This document shows, one piece after another, positions 26,953 through 35,273 of a DNA stretch of 64,000 nt. Location: NCBI GenBank assembly GCA_040384585.1, contig JAZKJD010000012.1, positions 104,651 to 168,650 on the forward strand. The letters are read 5' to 3'. A program made the translations under genes and the position numbers. The notes beneath the pieces are model-generated. The model ran no database searches and was not told where the DNA came from. It worked only from the letters and a program-made list of their open reading frames with translations. This DNA comes from JAZKJD01 sp040384585. Its GTDB lineage: Bacteria; Pseudomonadota; Gammaproteobacteria; Diplorickettsiales; Diplorickettsiaceae. Every line of letters begins with the position of its first letter. Positions within the stretch are counted from its first letter, which is position 1.

Positions 26953-27900
26953 ATGAAAAATTGCTCACTGGGTGTCATCATGGACCCTATTTCACAAATT
27001 AATAGTAAAAAAGATACGACCTTTGCTATGTTATTAGAAGCGCAAAGGCGTGAATGGCCCATTTTTTATATGGAACAGACTGATCTTTTTTTTGAAAATG
27101 AGATTCCTAGCGCTAGAATGCGTCGCTTGACAGTGAAAGAAGGGATTGAAAATTGGTTTGAGTTTGGTAAAGAAACCCTACAACGTTTAGCATCGTTAGC
27201 GGTGATCCTAATGCGTAAGGATCCGCCGATAGATATGCAATATATTTATACCACGCAACTACTCGATAAAGCGGAGCAACAAGGTGTGTTAGTGGTGAAT
27301 AAACCGCAAAGTCTGCGTGATTACAATGAAAAATTGTTTACTTTACATTTTCCACAGTGCTGCCCTCCGACAGTAGTGACGCATACGATAGAGGCGGCTA
27401 AAAAATTTTTAGAAGCGTATGAAGACATTATTGCTAAACCATTAGAGGGTATGGGTGGTTTTTCTGTGTTTCGTTTGCGAAAAAATGATCCCAATATCAA
27501 TGTTATTTTAGAAACCTTAAGTGCAAACAATCAGCGTTATATGCTGATACAGCGTTATATTCCAGAAATTACGGAAGGAGATAAACGCATTCTGATGATC
27601 CATGGTGAACCGGTTCCTTACGCCTTAGCCCGAATCGCAGCACCCGGTGAAACCCGCGCTAATTTAGCAGTCGGTGGTAAAGGGTTAGGCGTTGAATTAA
27701 GTGAACGTGATCGCTGGATTTGCCAACAGCTTAGGCCAATACTGCAGGAAAAAGGCTTGGTTTTTGTCGGTTTAGATGTAATAGGTGATTATCTAACGGA
27801 AATTAATATCACTAGCCCTACCGGTATCCGCGAATTGGATGAGCAGTTTGATTTAAATATTGCTGGTTTACTCATGGATGCTATTTTACAATATACCTAA
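26953..27900 (+). CDS. gshB: Glutathione synthetase
   Basis: ATP-grasp ligase joining glycine to gamma-glutamylcysteine. 315 residues, normal length. N-terminal GVIMDPISQINSKKDTTFAM, RKDPPIDMQYIYTTQLLD, KPLEGMGGFSVFRL and EINITSPTGIRELDEQF are diagnostic. It shares a transcript with gshA. Its last 15 bases overlap the end of sufT on the other strand. Confidence 0.97.
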   Translation: MKNCSLGVIMDPISQINSKKDTTFAMLLEAQRREWPIFYMEQTDLFFENEIPSARMRRLTVKEGIENWFEFGKETLQRLASLAVILMRKDPPIDMQYIYTTQLLDKAEQQGVLVVNKPQSLRDYNEKLFTLHFPQCCPPTVVTHTIEAAKKFLEAYEDIIAKPLEGMGGFSVFRLRKNDPNINVILETLSANNQRYMLIQRYIPEITEGDKRILMIHGEPVPYALARIAAPGETRANLAVGGKGLGVELSERDRWICQQLRPILQEKGLVFVGLDVIGDYLTEINITSPTGIRELDEQFDLNIAGLLMDAILQYT

Positions 27901-28245
27901 CTGTAATTTAGCGGCCTCAGACATATTTTCAGTCGTCCATGGGGGATCCCAGACAAGTTCAACCGTAGCTTCCGTGACACCAACTACATTATTAACCACA
28001 TTTTCCACCATGCTAGGAAATGTTTGTGCAACGGGGCAGCCTGGTGTTGTTAGGGTCATCTCGAGTTTTACAGACCCTTGTGTATCGATGAAGATATTAT
28101 AAATTAATCCTAAATCATAGATATTGACAGGAATTTCGGGATCATAGACGCCTTTAAGGGCATCTATGATTCTGGTTTTGACTTGTTCAATCGCTATTTC
28201 AGATAAAGGATAGGATAGGGACATAGAGTAATTAAATAAAGGCAT
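27886..28245 (-). CDS. sufT: SufT, MIP18 (DUF59) family Fe-S maturation protein
   Basis: 119 residues with the MIP18/DUF59 core: VYDPEIPVNIYDLGLIYNIF and LTTPGCPVAQTFPSMVENVV, where the Cys in TPGCP is the conserved one. SufT helps deliver Fe-S clusters under high demand. It is the last gene of the SUF operon, 10 bp after sufU. An internal ATG at 28224 is an alternative start. Its 3' end overlaps gshB. Confidence 0.9.
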   Translation of the reverse strand: MPLFNYSMSLSYPLSEIAIEQVKTRIIDALKGVYDPEIPVNIYDLGLIYNIFIDTQGSVKLEMTLTTPGCPVAQTFPSMVENVVNNVVGVTEATVELVWDPPWTTENMSEAAKLQLGIL

Positions 28246-28255
28246 TTCTAATGCG

Positions 28256-28711
28256 CTAACTTTCTGTAGAAACGGCTTCTTTTTGTTGAGTTAACGCAGC
28301 TTGTAACGTATGCCAGGCTAATGTAGCACACTTTACGCGTGCGGGATAATGTTTAACGCCAGAGAATACGGCTAATTTTTCGTAGCCCTTAATAGAGGTA
28401 GTTTGTTCTTTCTTATTCGTTAATAACTCATGAAAAAATTGAAAAAATACATTCGCTTCTTCTTCTGTTTTTCCCTTTAGGGTTTCTGACATCAACGATG
28501 CGGATGCCATGGAAATGGCACAACCCGAACCTGTAAAGCTGATATCTTTGATTCTATTGTTCTCAATTTCTAGGTAAAGGCTTAGACGATCGCCACAGAA
28601 TTGATTAAATCCTTGCGCTTGTCGATTGGCATGTGCCATCACATAGCAGCATCGAGGATGACGACCATGATCGAGGATCATTTCTTGATAAAGTTCGCGT
28701 AGTTCAGACAT
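28256..28711 (-). CDS. sufU: SufU-type Fe-S assembly/sulfur transfer protein
   Basis: IscU-fold protein of 151 residues. Zinc-ligand candidates are in FCGDRLSL, GSGCAISMASASLM and VKCATLAWHTL. The linker after the second Cys (residues about 75-105) has the longer SufU-type insertion instead of the IscU LPPVK loop. SufU receives persulfide sulfur from SufS. Most gammaproteobacterial SUF operons use SufE; this one has SufU. It overlaps the sufS end by 8 bp. Confidence 0.9.
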   Translation of the reverse strand: MSELRELYQEMILDHGRHPRCCYVMAHANRQAQGFNQFCGDRLSLYLEIENNRIKDISFTGSGCAISMASASLMSETLKGKTEEEANVFFQFFHELLTNKKEQTTSIKGYEKLAVFSGVKHYPARVKCATLAWHTLQAALTQQKEAVSTES

Positions 28712-29981
28712 GGCTAGCCATAGTGCTTGGGTAGATTTGCACGCTAAAAAGTGTTTGCGCGATTTCTATGCCTTGTATTAATTTATCGATATCTTCTTTA
28801 GTATTATAAAAAGCCAAGGAAGCGCGCACGGTAGAATCGACATGAAAGCGCTGTAATAATGGCATGGTGCAGTGTTGCCCGGCTCTGACAGCAACGCCGA
28901 CTTCTGTATCTAAAATATCACTGATATCATGACCATGAATGCGTTTTCCTAGATTATCGTTAACAATAAAATTTAAAATAGTCGCTTTTTCTTTTGCTGT
29001 CCCAATTAAGCGTAATCCTGGAATACGGGTTAATTGGTCGCTTGCATAATCCAGTAATTCTTTTTCGTACGTTTGTATGGCTGAAAAATTTAATTGATTG
29101 AGGTAATCAATCGCCGAACCCAAGCCGATAACGCCAGCAATATGCGGTGTTCCTGCTTCAAACTTATAAGGCGGTTCGCGATAGTGACTTTTTTCTAAGC
29201 TAACTTCAGTGATCATGCTGCCACCGCCTTGATAAGGTGGCATTGCTTCTAGTAGGTGTTGCTTTCCATAGAGCACACCGATACCGGTAGGGCCAAACAG
29301 CTTGTGGCCAGAGAAACAATAAAAATCGCAATCTAATGCCTGTACGTCTATTTTTTGATGTGCTACCGCTTGCGCACCGTCGATTAATACCGGTGTGTTG
29401 TTGGCATGCGCTAAGTCGATTATTTGTTTGATTGGATTAATCGTGCCTAAGGTATTGGAAATGTGACAAAGGGCGACTAATTTTGTTTTTTTGTTCAAAA
29501 GTTTTTCATAGGCTTCAAGAACGAGTTCGCCTTCATCATTAATTGGAATGACCTTGAGTTGTGCGCCGGTTTCTTCGCATAATAATTGCCAGGGTACGAT
29601 ATTCGCATGATGTTCCATATGTGAGATGATAATTTCATCACCCGCTTTGATTTGGCTACGTCCGTAGGTTTGTGCGACGAGATTAATGGCTTCCGTGGTG
29701 CCGCGTACCCATATAATCTCAGAAAAATGTTTGGCATTAATAAAGCGTTGAATTTTTTCACGACTTTTTTCAAACTGATCGGTGGCTTGTTCGCTTAAGC
29801 GATGGATGCCACGGTGGACATTACTATATTCATGGCTGTAAAAGTCCTGGAGTCGTTGTATCACTTGTTTAGGTTTTTGCGTACTGGCCGCATTATCAAG
29901 ATAAACCAGTGGTTTACCATGGATTTCTTCTTGAAAAACAGGAAAATCCTGTCTTATGTTATTCACATCAAACGGTTTCAT
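28704..29981 (-). CDS. sufS: Cysteine desulfurase SufS
   Basis: PLP-dependent type II cysteine desulfurase that supplies sulfur for Fe-S clusters. 425 residues. VYLDNAASTQKP at the N-terminus, EHHANIVPWQ, FSGHKLFGPTGIGVLYG with the PLP Lys, and RAGQHCTMPLLQ with the catalytic Cys near the C-terminus. The order between sufD and sufU is normal. It overlaps sufD by 14 bp. Confidence 0.97.
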   Translation of the reverse strand: MKPFDVNNIRQDFPVFQEEIHGKPLVYLDNAASTQKPKQVIQRLQDFYSHEYSNVHRGIHRLSEQATDQFEKSREKIQRFINAKHFSEIIWVRGTTEAINLVAQTYGRSQIKAGDEIIISHMEHHANIVPWQLLCEETGAQLKVIPINDEGELVLEAYEKLLNKKTKLVALCHISNTLGTINPIKQIIDLAHANNTPVLIDGAQAVAHQKIDVQALDCDFYCFSGHKLFGPTGIGVLYGKQHLLEAMPPYQGGGSMITEVSLEKSHYREPPYKFEAGTPHIAGVIGLGSAIDYLNQLNFSAIQTYEKELLDYASDQLTRIPGLRLIGTAKEKATILNFIVNDNLGKRIHGHDISDILDTEVGVAVRAGQHCTMPLLQRFHVDSTVRASLAFYNTKEDIDKLIQGIEIAQTLFSVQIYPSTMASHV

Positions 29982-31311
29982 AATGAAAAGTTAATATGTT
30001 TTTTAATGAAGTTGATAAAGAAAGATAGGTACTGAATAACGGCATTTGATGAATAATATCGTGAATAAAGGCCTTAATTAAGAGGGTACGTGCTGCTGAT
30101 GCACTTAGACCACGTGCACGCAGGTAAAAAAGAGCGCTTTCGTCGAGTTGGCCAATGCTGGCACCATGCGTGCATTGAATATCGTCAACAAATATTTCAA
30201 GTTGCGGTTTTGTATAAACTTCAGCAGCAGTGGATAATAGTAAATTTTTATTGAGCTGTTTTGCTCTGCTTTTAATGGCTTTTTCACGAACAATGAGTTT
30301 GCCATTAAATACGGCGTGTGCATTGTCATCAATAATGCCTTTATAAAATTCTTCACTGTCTGTTTGTGGACTGACATGATCAATGATGGTTTGATGATCA
30401 ATGTGTTGTTTTTCTTGTGCGTAGTAAAGGCCTTTCAAGTGACATTGTGCATGTGGTTGACAGAGTTTAACGTGTACATCACTGCGAATCAGTGCGCCCG
30501 CCAACGCCAATGAATAGGCTGAAAACTTACTGTTTTCTTGTTGTTCTACCGTGAGATGGCCAATATGGGTGCTTTTTTCGCTTTCTTCTATGAGTTTGTA
30601 ATGTTCAACATGGCTTTGTGCGGCTAGAAAGCATTCTGTTACCGTGTTAGTGAAATAACAATTCGCCGCTTCAAGTGCTGGCGATAGGTATTTTTCGACA
30701 ATCACGGCATGACTGTTTTCTTCGGCAATAATGATGTTCCGGATGGGAATGAAACCTTGTTCGTGCGTGGTAATAAATACCAATTCGATAGGCGATGCTA
30801 TTTTTGTATTGGCAGGTAAATAAATATAGGCACCGTCTTGTATAAAAGCCGTATTTAAATTAATAAAACTATTTTTTTTATTAGCAGAGGGTTTCCAGTG
30901 GTTGAATAAGTGATCAGGATTATTCTCAATAATATCAGCAAAATTGCTGATAACAGCGTTCTTTGGAAGTGCTGCTATTTTTGATAAGGACTGAGAGAAA
31001 AAGCCATTGACAAAAACTAATCGATAATCGCTGTTTGTAGCTTGCAGTGATGTGGCTAATTCAATGCTAATGTCAGGTTCAGATAAGGCAATAGAAAAAG
31101 GGTGTTGTAAGAAGGAAATGAGTGAGGTGTATTTCCAATCTTGATGTTTTACTGTTGGAAATCCTATGTTGGAAAACTGTTGGATAGCCGTTTGGCGTCG
31201 TGTTTGCAAACGTTCTTGTTTTGCCCCCGTTAAACTTTTTTGTACGCGCTGATATTCATTGAGATAATGCGCTAATGCAGAAGTGTGAGGGGTTGTTTTG
31301 GAATGCATCAT
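29968..31311 (-). CDS. sufD: Fe-S assembly scaffold protein SufD
   Basis: SufBCD scaffold subunit of 447 residues. N-terminal helical part with RLQTRRQTAIQQFSNIGFPT and KHQDWKYTSL, then the beta-helix core with IYLPANTKIASPIELVF and the C-terminal CTHGASIGQLDESALFYLRARGLSA, a family signature. It works as a SufB-SufC2-SufD complex that builds clusters from SufS/SufU sulfur. sufC is 4 bp upstream. Confidence 0.96.
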   Translation of the reverse strand: MMHSKTTPHTSALAHYLNEYQRVQKSLTGAKQERLQTRRQTAIQQFSNIGFPTVKHQDWKYTSLISFLQHPFSIALSEPDISIELATSLQATNSDYRLVFVNGFFSQSLSKIAALPKNAVISNFADIIENNPDHLFNHWKPSANKKNSFINLNTAFIQDGAYIYLPANTKIASPIELVFITTHEQGFIPIRNIIIAEENSHAVIVEKYLSPALEAANCYFTNTVTECFLAAQSHVEHYKLIEESEKSTHIGHLTVEQQENSKFSAYSLALAGALIRSDVHVKLCQPHAQCHLKGLYYAQEKQHIDHQTIIDHVSPQTDSEEFYKGIIDDNAHAVFNGKLIVREKAIKSRAKQLNKNLLLSTAAEVYTKPQLEIFVDDIQCTHGASIGQLDESALFYLRARGLSASAARTLLIKAFIHDIIHQMPLFSTYLSLSTSLKNILTFHYETV

Positions 31312-31315
31312 TGTT

Positions 31316-32071
31316 TTAAGCCAGAGATTCTTCTTGCAGAATAGCGGAATAACCCTCTTTTTCTAGCGTTTGTGCTAAGCGAAAGTCGCCTGAGCGGATG
31401 ATCTTTCCTCCCGCCAGGATATGCACAACGTCGGGTTGAATATAATCTAATAAGCGTTGGTAATGGGTAATAATAATCATGGCGCGTTCAGGTGAACGTA
31501 AACGGTTTACGCCGTTAGCGACAATTTTGAGAGCGTCGATATCCAGTCCTGAATCGGTTTCATCCAGGATCGCTAATGTGGGTTCTAGCAGCGTCATTTG
31601 TAGGATCTCGTTACGTTTTTTCTCGCCACCTGAAAAGCCTTCGTTGACAGAGCGATATAGAAAGTCTTGATCCATTTCTACGATCGTTAATTTTTCTTTA
31701 ACCCGTGTTAAAAAGTCCATGGCATCAAGTTCTGGTTCGCCACGGGCTTTACGAATTGCATTTAATGAGGCTTTCAGTAAATAAACATTACTAACCCCAG
31801 GAATTTCGACCGGATATTGAAAGCCTAGAAATAAGCCGGCTTGGGCGCGTTGCTCGGGCAACAGTGCACAGAGATCGTTTCCTAAATACTGGATACTGCC
31901 TTGGGTGATGGTATAGCTTCCACGACCAGCGAGTAGGTTAGCGAGTGTACTTTTCCCTGAACCGTTAGGTCCCATAATCGCGTGGATTTCACCGGGGTTT
32001 ACCTGTAGATCGATACCACGTAAAATGGACTTGTTATCGATTTCTGCATGACAATTTTTGATTGTTAACAT
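31316..32071 (-). CDS. sufC: SufC ATPase
   Basis: ABC-type ATPase of 251 residues that drives the SufBCD scaffold; not a transporter subunit. Walker A GPNGSGKST (about residues 35-43), signature FSGGEKKRNEI, Walker B LAILDETDSGLD and H-loop IITHYQRLL. The sequence FSGGEKKR with Lys-Lys is typical of SufC. Located between sufB and sufD. Confidence 0.97.
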   Translation of the reverse strand: MLTIKNCHAEIDNKSILRGIDLQVNPGEIHAIMGPNGSGKSTLANLLAGRGSYTITQGSIQYLGNDLCALLPEQRAQAGLFLGFQYPVEIPGVSNVYLLKASLNAIRKARGEPELDAMDFLTRVKEKLTIVEMDQDFLYRSVNEGFSGGEKKRNEILQMTLLEPTLAILDETDSGLDIDALKIVANGVNRLRSPERAMIIITHYQRLLDYIQPDVVHILAGGKIIRSGDFRLAQTLEKEGYSAILQEESLA

Positions 32072-32096
32072 ATTTTTCTTTGTTTCTAAAATGTAA

Positions 32097-33539
32097 TTAA
32101 CCGATACTGCCTTCTAGACTAACACCTAACAGCTTTTGTGCTTCTACTGCAAATTCCATCGGTAGTTCTTTGAAGACAGCTTTACAAAAGCCATTAACGA
32201 TCAGGGATAGCGCTTCTTCGCTTGCTAATCCACGTTGTTGACAGTAAAAAAGCTGATCATCACTAATTTTTGAGGCCGATGCTTCGTGTTCGACCTGCGC
32301 CGTTGGGTTTTTCACTTCAATGGCTGGAAAGGTATGTGCTGTGCAATGATCGCCAATTAATAAGGAATCGCATTGCGTGTAATTTCTCGCATTTTCTGCG
32401 GTTTTTACTATTTTGACGAGTCCACGATAGCTATTTTGTCCGTATCCTGCACTAATTCCTTTGGATAAAATGGTACTTTTGGTATTTTTTCCGATATGGA
32501 TCATTTTCGTTCCTGTATCGGCTTGTTGATGATGGTTGGTCAATGCCACGGAATAGAATTCTCCGACGGAATGATCGCCTTGTAAGATCACACTGGGATA
32601 TTTCCAGGTGATAGCCGAGCCGGTTTCCACTTGTGTCCAGGAAATCTTTGAATGAACACCAAGGCAGCGTCCTCGTTTAGTCACGAAATTATAAATGCCA
32701 CCTTTGCCTTCTTTATCACCAGGGTACCAATTTTGTACCGTAGAGTATTTGATTTGTGCATTATCTAAGGCCACTAACTCGACAACTGCCGCATGTAATT
32801 GATTTTCGTCGCGTTGTGGGGCAGTGCAACCTTCTAAATAACTTACGTGACTGTCTTCGTCAGCGATGATCAGAGTTCGCTCAAATTGACCGGTATTGGC
32901 GGCATTAATACGGAAATAAGTTGATAATTCCATAGGACAGCGTACACCCTTAGGGATATAACAAAACGAGCCATCGGTAAATACTGCCGCATTTAAACAG
33001 GCAAAGAAGTTATCGGTAGGTGGAACGACTGAGCCTAAATATTTTTTAACTAATTCAGGATATTCTTGTACCGCTTCGGAAAAAGAGCAAAATAAAATAC
33101 CCATACTGCGAAGTTTTTCTTTAAAGGTTGTGGCGACAGAAATGCTATCAAATACGGCATCGACGGCTACACCTGCTAATAATTCTTGTTCTTGAAGTGG
33201 AATGCCAAGTTTGTTATAGGTGCGTAATAATTCAGGATCGACTTCATCTAAACTTTTTAGCTGTTTCTTCACTTTAGGCGCTGAATAATAGCTAATGGCT
33301 TGATAATCGATGTTTGGAAAGTACATATAGTCTGCCCAATGTGGCTCAGTTAGGGTTAGCCAATGCCGGTAGGCATTGAGACGCCAAGCGAGTAAAAATT
33401 CTGGTTCCTGTTTTTTAGCGGAAATAATGCGTATTACCGATTCGTTTAGTCCGCAGGGTAGGGTGTCGGCTTCAATATTGCTGATAAATCCATGTTGATA
33501 GTCTTGTTGTAATAGTTTAGTTAGGGCAGCGTTTGTCAT
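32097..33539 (-). CDS. sufB: Fe-S assembly scaffold protein SufB
   Basis: Main scaffold subunit of the SufBCD complex, 480 residues. Landmarks: FCSFSEAVQEYPELVKKYLG, CYIPKGVRCPMELSTYFRIN, YLEGCTAPQRDENQLHAAVV, AITWKYPSVILQGD and the C-terminal CQQRGLASEEALSLIVNGFC. The start overlaps the stop of the upstream Rrf2 regulator gene by 4 bp (ATGA), so the operon begins with the regulator. Confidence 0.97.
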   Translation of the reverse strand: MTNAALTKLLQQDYQHGFISNIEADTLPCGLNESVIRIISAKKQEPEFLLAWRLNAYRHWLTLTEPHWADYMYFPNIDYQAISYYSAPKVKKQLKSLDEVDPELLRTYNKLGIPLQEQELLAGVAVDAVFDSISVATTFKEKLRSMGILFCSFSEAVQEYPELVKKYLGSVVPPTDNFFACLNAAVFTDGSFCYIPKGVRCPMELSTYFRINAANTGQFERTLIIADEDSHVSYLEGCTAPQRDENQLHAAVVELVALDNAQIKYSTVQNWYPGDKEGKGGIYNFVTKRGRCLGVHSKISWTQVETGSAITWKYPSVILQGDHSVGEFYSVALTNHHQQADTGTKMIHIGKNTKSTILSKGISAGYGQNSYRGLVKIVKTAENARNYTQCDSLLIGDHCTAHTFPAIEVKNPTAQVEHEASASKISDDQLFYCQQRGLASEEALSLIVNGFCKAVFKELPMEFAVEAQKLLGVSLEGSIG

Positions 33540-33991
33540 TCGTTGTTCTCTAATACCGCTAAAGGTTGTTTTAGCAAAGATTCTAATTGTAAGGGTTGTA
33601 TCAAATCGGCCACACTAATACGAAATAAGGTATCCTGAAAAAATGCGTTAATCCTACGCCAATTATTGCGAATCATACAGTATTTTTCTACCGAGCATCG
33701 GCGGTCAGTGTGGCTGCATTCGGTTAAAGCGATTTGGCCTTCTAAGGCCTGGATAATTTCCACTAGCGAAATATTGCAAGCTGGTAATGCCAGCTGGTAG
33801 CCGCCTTTCATACCACGTTGGGTGATTAACAGCTGGTGTTGGGTCAAGCGTTTGAGTAGCTTGCTGGCAGTAGGTAAAGAAATGCCGGTCTGCCCAGCAA
33901 TGCTTTTTGCATTGCTGGGTTGTCCAGGGTGGGTGGCTAAATAGGCCATAATGACGATGGCATAATCTGTCAGTTTACTGAGCCGTAACAT
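33536..33991 (-). CDS. Rrf2-family Fe-S sensing regulator of the SUF operon
   Basis: 151-residue winged-helix regulator: MLRLSKLTDYAIVIMAYLA, recognition-helix region ISLPTASKLLKRLTQHQLL and RGMKGGYQLA. Three cysteines (ECSHTDRRCSVEKYC, spacing x6 and x5) can hold a [2Fe-2S] cluster as in IscR. As first gene of sufBCDSUT it very likely controls the operon through the inverted repeat at 34009-34033. It is often named sufR or iscR in such loci; I leave the symbol open. Confidence 0.92.
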   Translation of the reverse strand: MLRLSKLTDYAIVIMAYLATHPGQPSNAKSIAGQTGISLPTASKLLKRLTQHQLLITQRGMKGGYQLALPACNISLVEIIQALEGQIALTECSHTDRRCSVEKYCMIRNNWRRINAFFQDTLFRISVADLIQPLQLESLLKQPLAVLENNE

Positions 33992-34008
33992 AGATGAGGG
34001 TAATCATT

Positions 34009-34047
34009 AAATAGGGTTATTCTAGTCCTATTTTTAAGAAGAGACAA
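34009..34047 (-). promoter_or_regulatory. SUF operon promoter with inverted-repeat operator
   Basis: On the minus strand TTGTCT (34047-34042), 17 bp, then TAGAAT (34024-34019). A perfect inverted repeat AAATAGG-N11-CCTATTT spans 34009-34033 and overlaps the -10 box. This fits autorepression by the Rrf2 regulator encoded just downstream. It is not an exact match to the IscR type 1 consensus. Confidence 0.7.
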
Positions 34048-34115
34048 TAGCGAGTAATCATTCAGGGAGAATCCCGATTCTCTTCGAGTAAAGAACGCAC
34101 CTGAAGCTGAAAACC

Positions 34116-34140
34116 CGCAACTTCAAGTACAATTAGAGTA
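34116..34140. repeat. Half copy of the dispersed palindrome
   Basis: CGCAACTTCAAGTACAATTA, a right arm of the repeat family. CTGAAGCTG upstream (34101-34109) may be a decayed left arm. It lies just before the 6S RNA promoter. Confidence 0.55.
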
Positions 34141-34146
34141 TGACAC

Positions 34147-34174
34147 TTGCATTATTCGTTATTAGGACTACACT
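34147..34174 (+). promoter_or_regulatory. Probable 6S RNA promoter
   Basis: TTGCAT (34147-34152), 16 bp, TACACT (34169-34174). The predicted start at about 34181 coincides with the 5' edge of the closing stem of the RNA. Confidence 0.5.
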
Positions 34175-34180
34175 AAAATC

Positions 34181-34365
34181 TGAAAGTTCCGTTGGCTTGT
34201 ACTTGAACTTATATCCTAAAAGCTTGGAGATTGTCTTGAAGCATGGTGCGCAAGCCTATTAGGTGCTCTTCCAAGAGGTCTAGTAGGAAGCCTAAAGTGT
34301 TGCACAGATCCCCATTTTTGCATGTCGTGTTCGAGTGGGATGAGACACCAGCGGGACTTTTGTCT
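34181..34365 (+). ncRNA. ssrS: 6S RNA
   Basis: Regulatory RNA that binds the sigma-70 RNA polymerase by mimicking an open promoter. About 185 nt, as in E. coli. The ends pair: AAAGTTCCGTTGG (34183-34195) with CCAGCGGGACTTT (34348-34360), 13 bp with two G-U pairs. The apical arm holds CCTATTAG pairing with CTAGTAGG and a CTCT/AGAG tip. GGAAGCCTAAAGTGTTGCAC matches the conserved E. coli segment GAAGCCTTAAAACTGCGAC, and GGTGCGCAAGC matches GGTGAGCATGC. TTTTGTCTTTTT follows. The usual neighbour ygfA is not adjacent. Confidence 0.8.
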
Positions 34366-34372
34366 TTTTAGC

Positions 34373-35251
34373 TTAGTAACCTAACGATCTTCCTCCATCG
34401 ACGGCAATAATTTGGCCCGTAATATAATTCGCATGGTTAATCAGAAAAGAGACGGTATCAGCAATGTCTTCTGGAGTTCCAGCGCGTTTTAATGCACTGC
34501 GAGCAATGATTTTTTCACGTATAGCAGGTTTAAATGCGGTTTTGTCATCTGGCCAAAGGACAACCCCTGGAGCAATGCCATTAACCCGCACAAAAGGCCC
34601 TAATTCCTTCGCTAGGGTTTTAGTTAACATGACTAATCCTGCTTTTGCTATGCAGTAAACGAGATAGTTTTTTAAGGGGCGTTGTGCCTGGATATCGACG
34701 AGATTAATAATGCTGCCATTTTGTTTTTTTAGATAAGGTGTCGCTGCTTGCGATAGAAAAAGAGGTGCTTTTACATTGCTACCTATTAAGTCCTCCCAAT
34801 TTGTTTCGGTAATTTTTCCTAATGGCGTAGGGTAAAAACTGGATGCGTTGTTGATGAGAACATCTAATTTTCCCCATTTTTCAATGATGTTGTTGACTAA
34901 ATTAATATGATTTTTGATATCTTTTAGATCAGCTTGTAGGCTGATGGCTGTATTGCTTCTTTTTTCATTGAGTTCTTGGCATAGTGCTTTCGCTTCGTTA
35001 GCGGATTTCCGGTAGTGTATGGCAAGGTACATCCCTTGTTGATGGCAATGACGTGCAATGGCAGCGCCTACGCGTTTTCCAGCGCCTGTTATTAGGACGA
35101 TACGCTTCGCACTTGAATTTTCGGCTGTGTTCCCGCTCAGTTCGCAATCCTCATGGTTGTTATATACACTCCGGTTGATCATCTTCGCGGCGCCTTGCCG
35201 AAAACCCAACTGCTTTGTGTATACTTTAGAATTTGTTTTACAATCCGACAT
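34373..35251 (-). CDS. Short-chain dehydrogenase, pteridine reductase type
   Basis: NADPH-dependent SDR of up to 292 residues. Cofactor loop ITGAGKRVGAAIARHC, HYRKSA (NADPH-type Arg), NNASSFYPTPL, and the catalytic Tyr/Lys in YCIAKAGL (YxxxK: Y-C-I-A-K). RVNGIAPGVVLWPDD and the C-terminal ITGQIIAVDGGRSLGY are typical of pteridine/dihydromonapterin reductases (FolM/PTR1). The first 45 residues precede the fold; ATG 35182 is an alternative start. It is convergent with the 6S RNA gene and divergent from the methyltransferase gene. Confidence 0.88.
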   Translation of the reverse strand: MSDCKTNSKVYTKQLGFRQGAAKMINRSVYNNHEDCELSGNTAENSSAKRIVLITGAGKRVGAAIARHCHQQGMYLAIHYRKSANEAKALCQELNEKRSNTAISLQADLKDIKNHINLVNNIIEKWGKLDVLINNASSFYPTPLGKITETNWEDLIGSNVKAPLFLSQAATPYLKKQNGSIINLVDIQAQRPLKNYLVYCIAKAGLVMLTKTLAKELGPFVRVNGIAPGVVLWPDDKTAFKPAIREKIIARSALKRAGTPEDIADTVSFLINHANYITGQIIAVDGGRSLGY

Positions 35252-35273
35252 CTCGCTTTACTCTGCGCCTATT

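Noticed and set aside
34181..34365. 4.5S (SRP) RNA or tmRNA instead of 6S RNA
   Set aside because: No SRP tetraloop core (GGAAGCAGCC) and no tmRNA start (GGGGCTGATT) or tag frame; end pairing and the GAAGCCT segment fit 6S RNA.
35058..35273. N-terminal extension of the MidA methyltransferase
   Set aside because: The extra 72 codons are antisense to the SDR gene and lack family similarity; the family N-terminus begins at ATG 35274.
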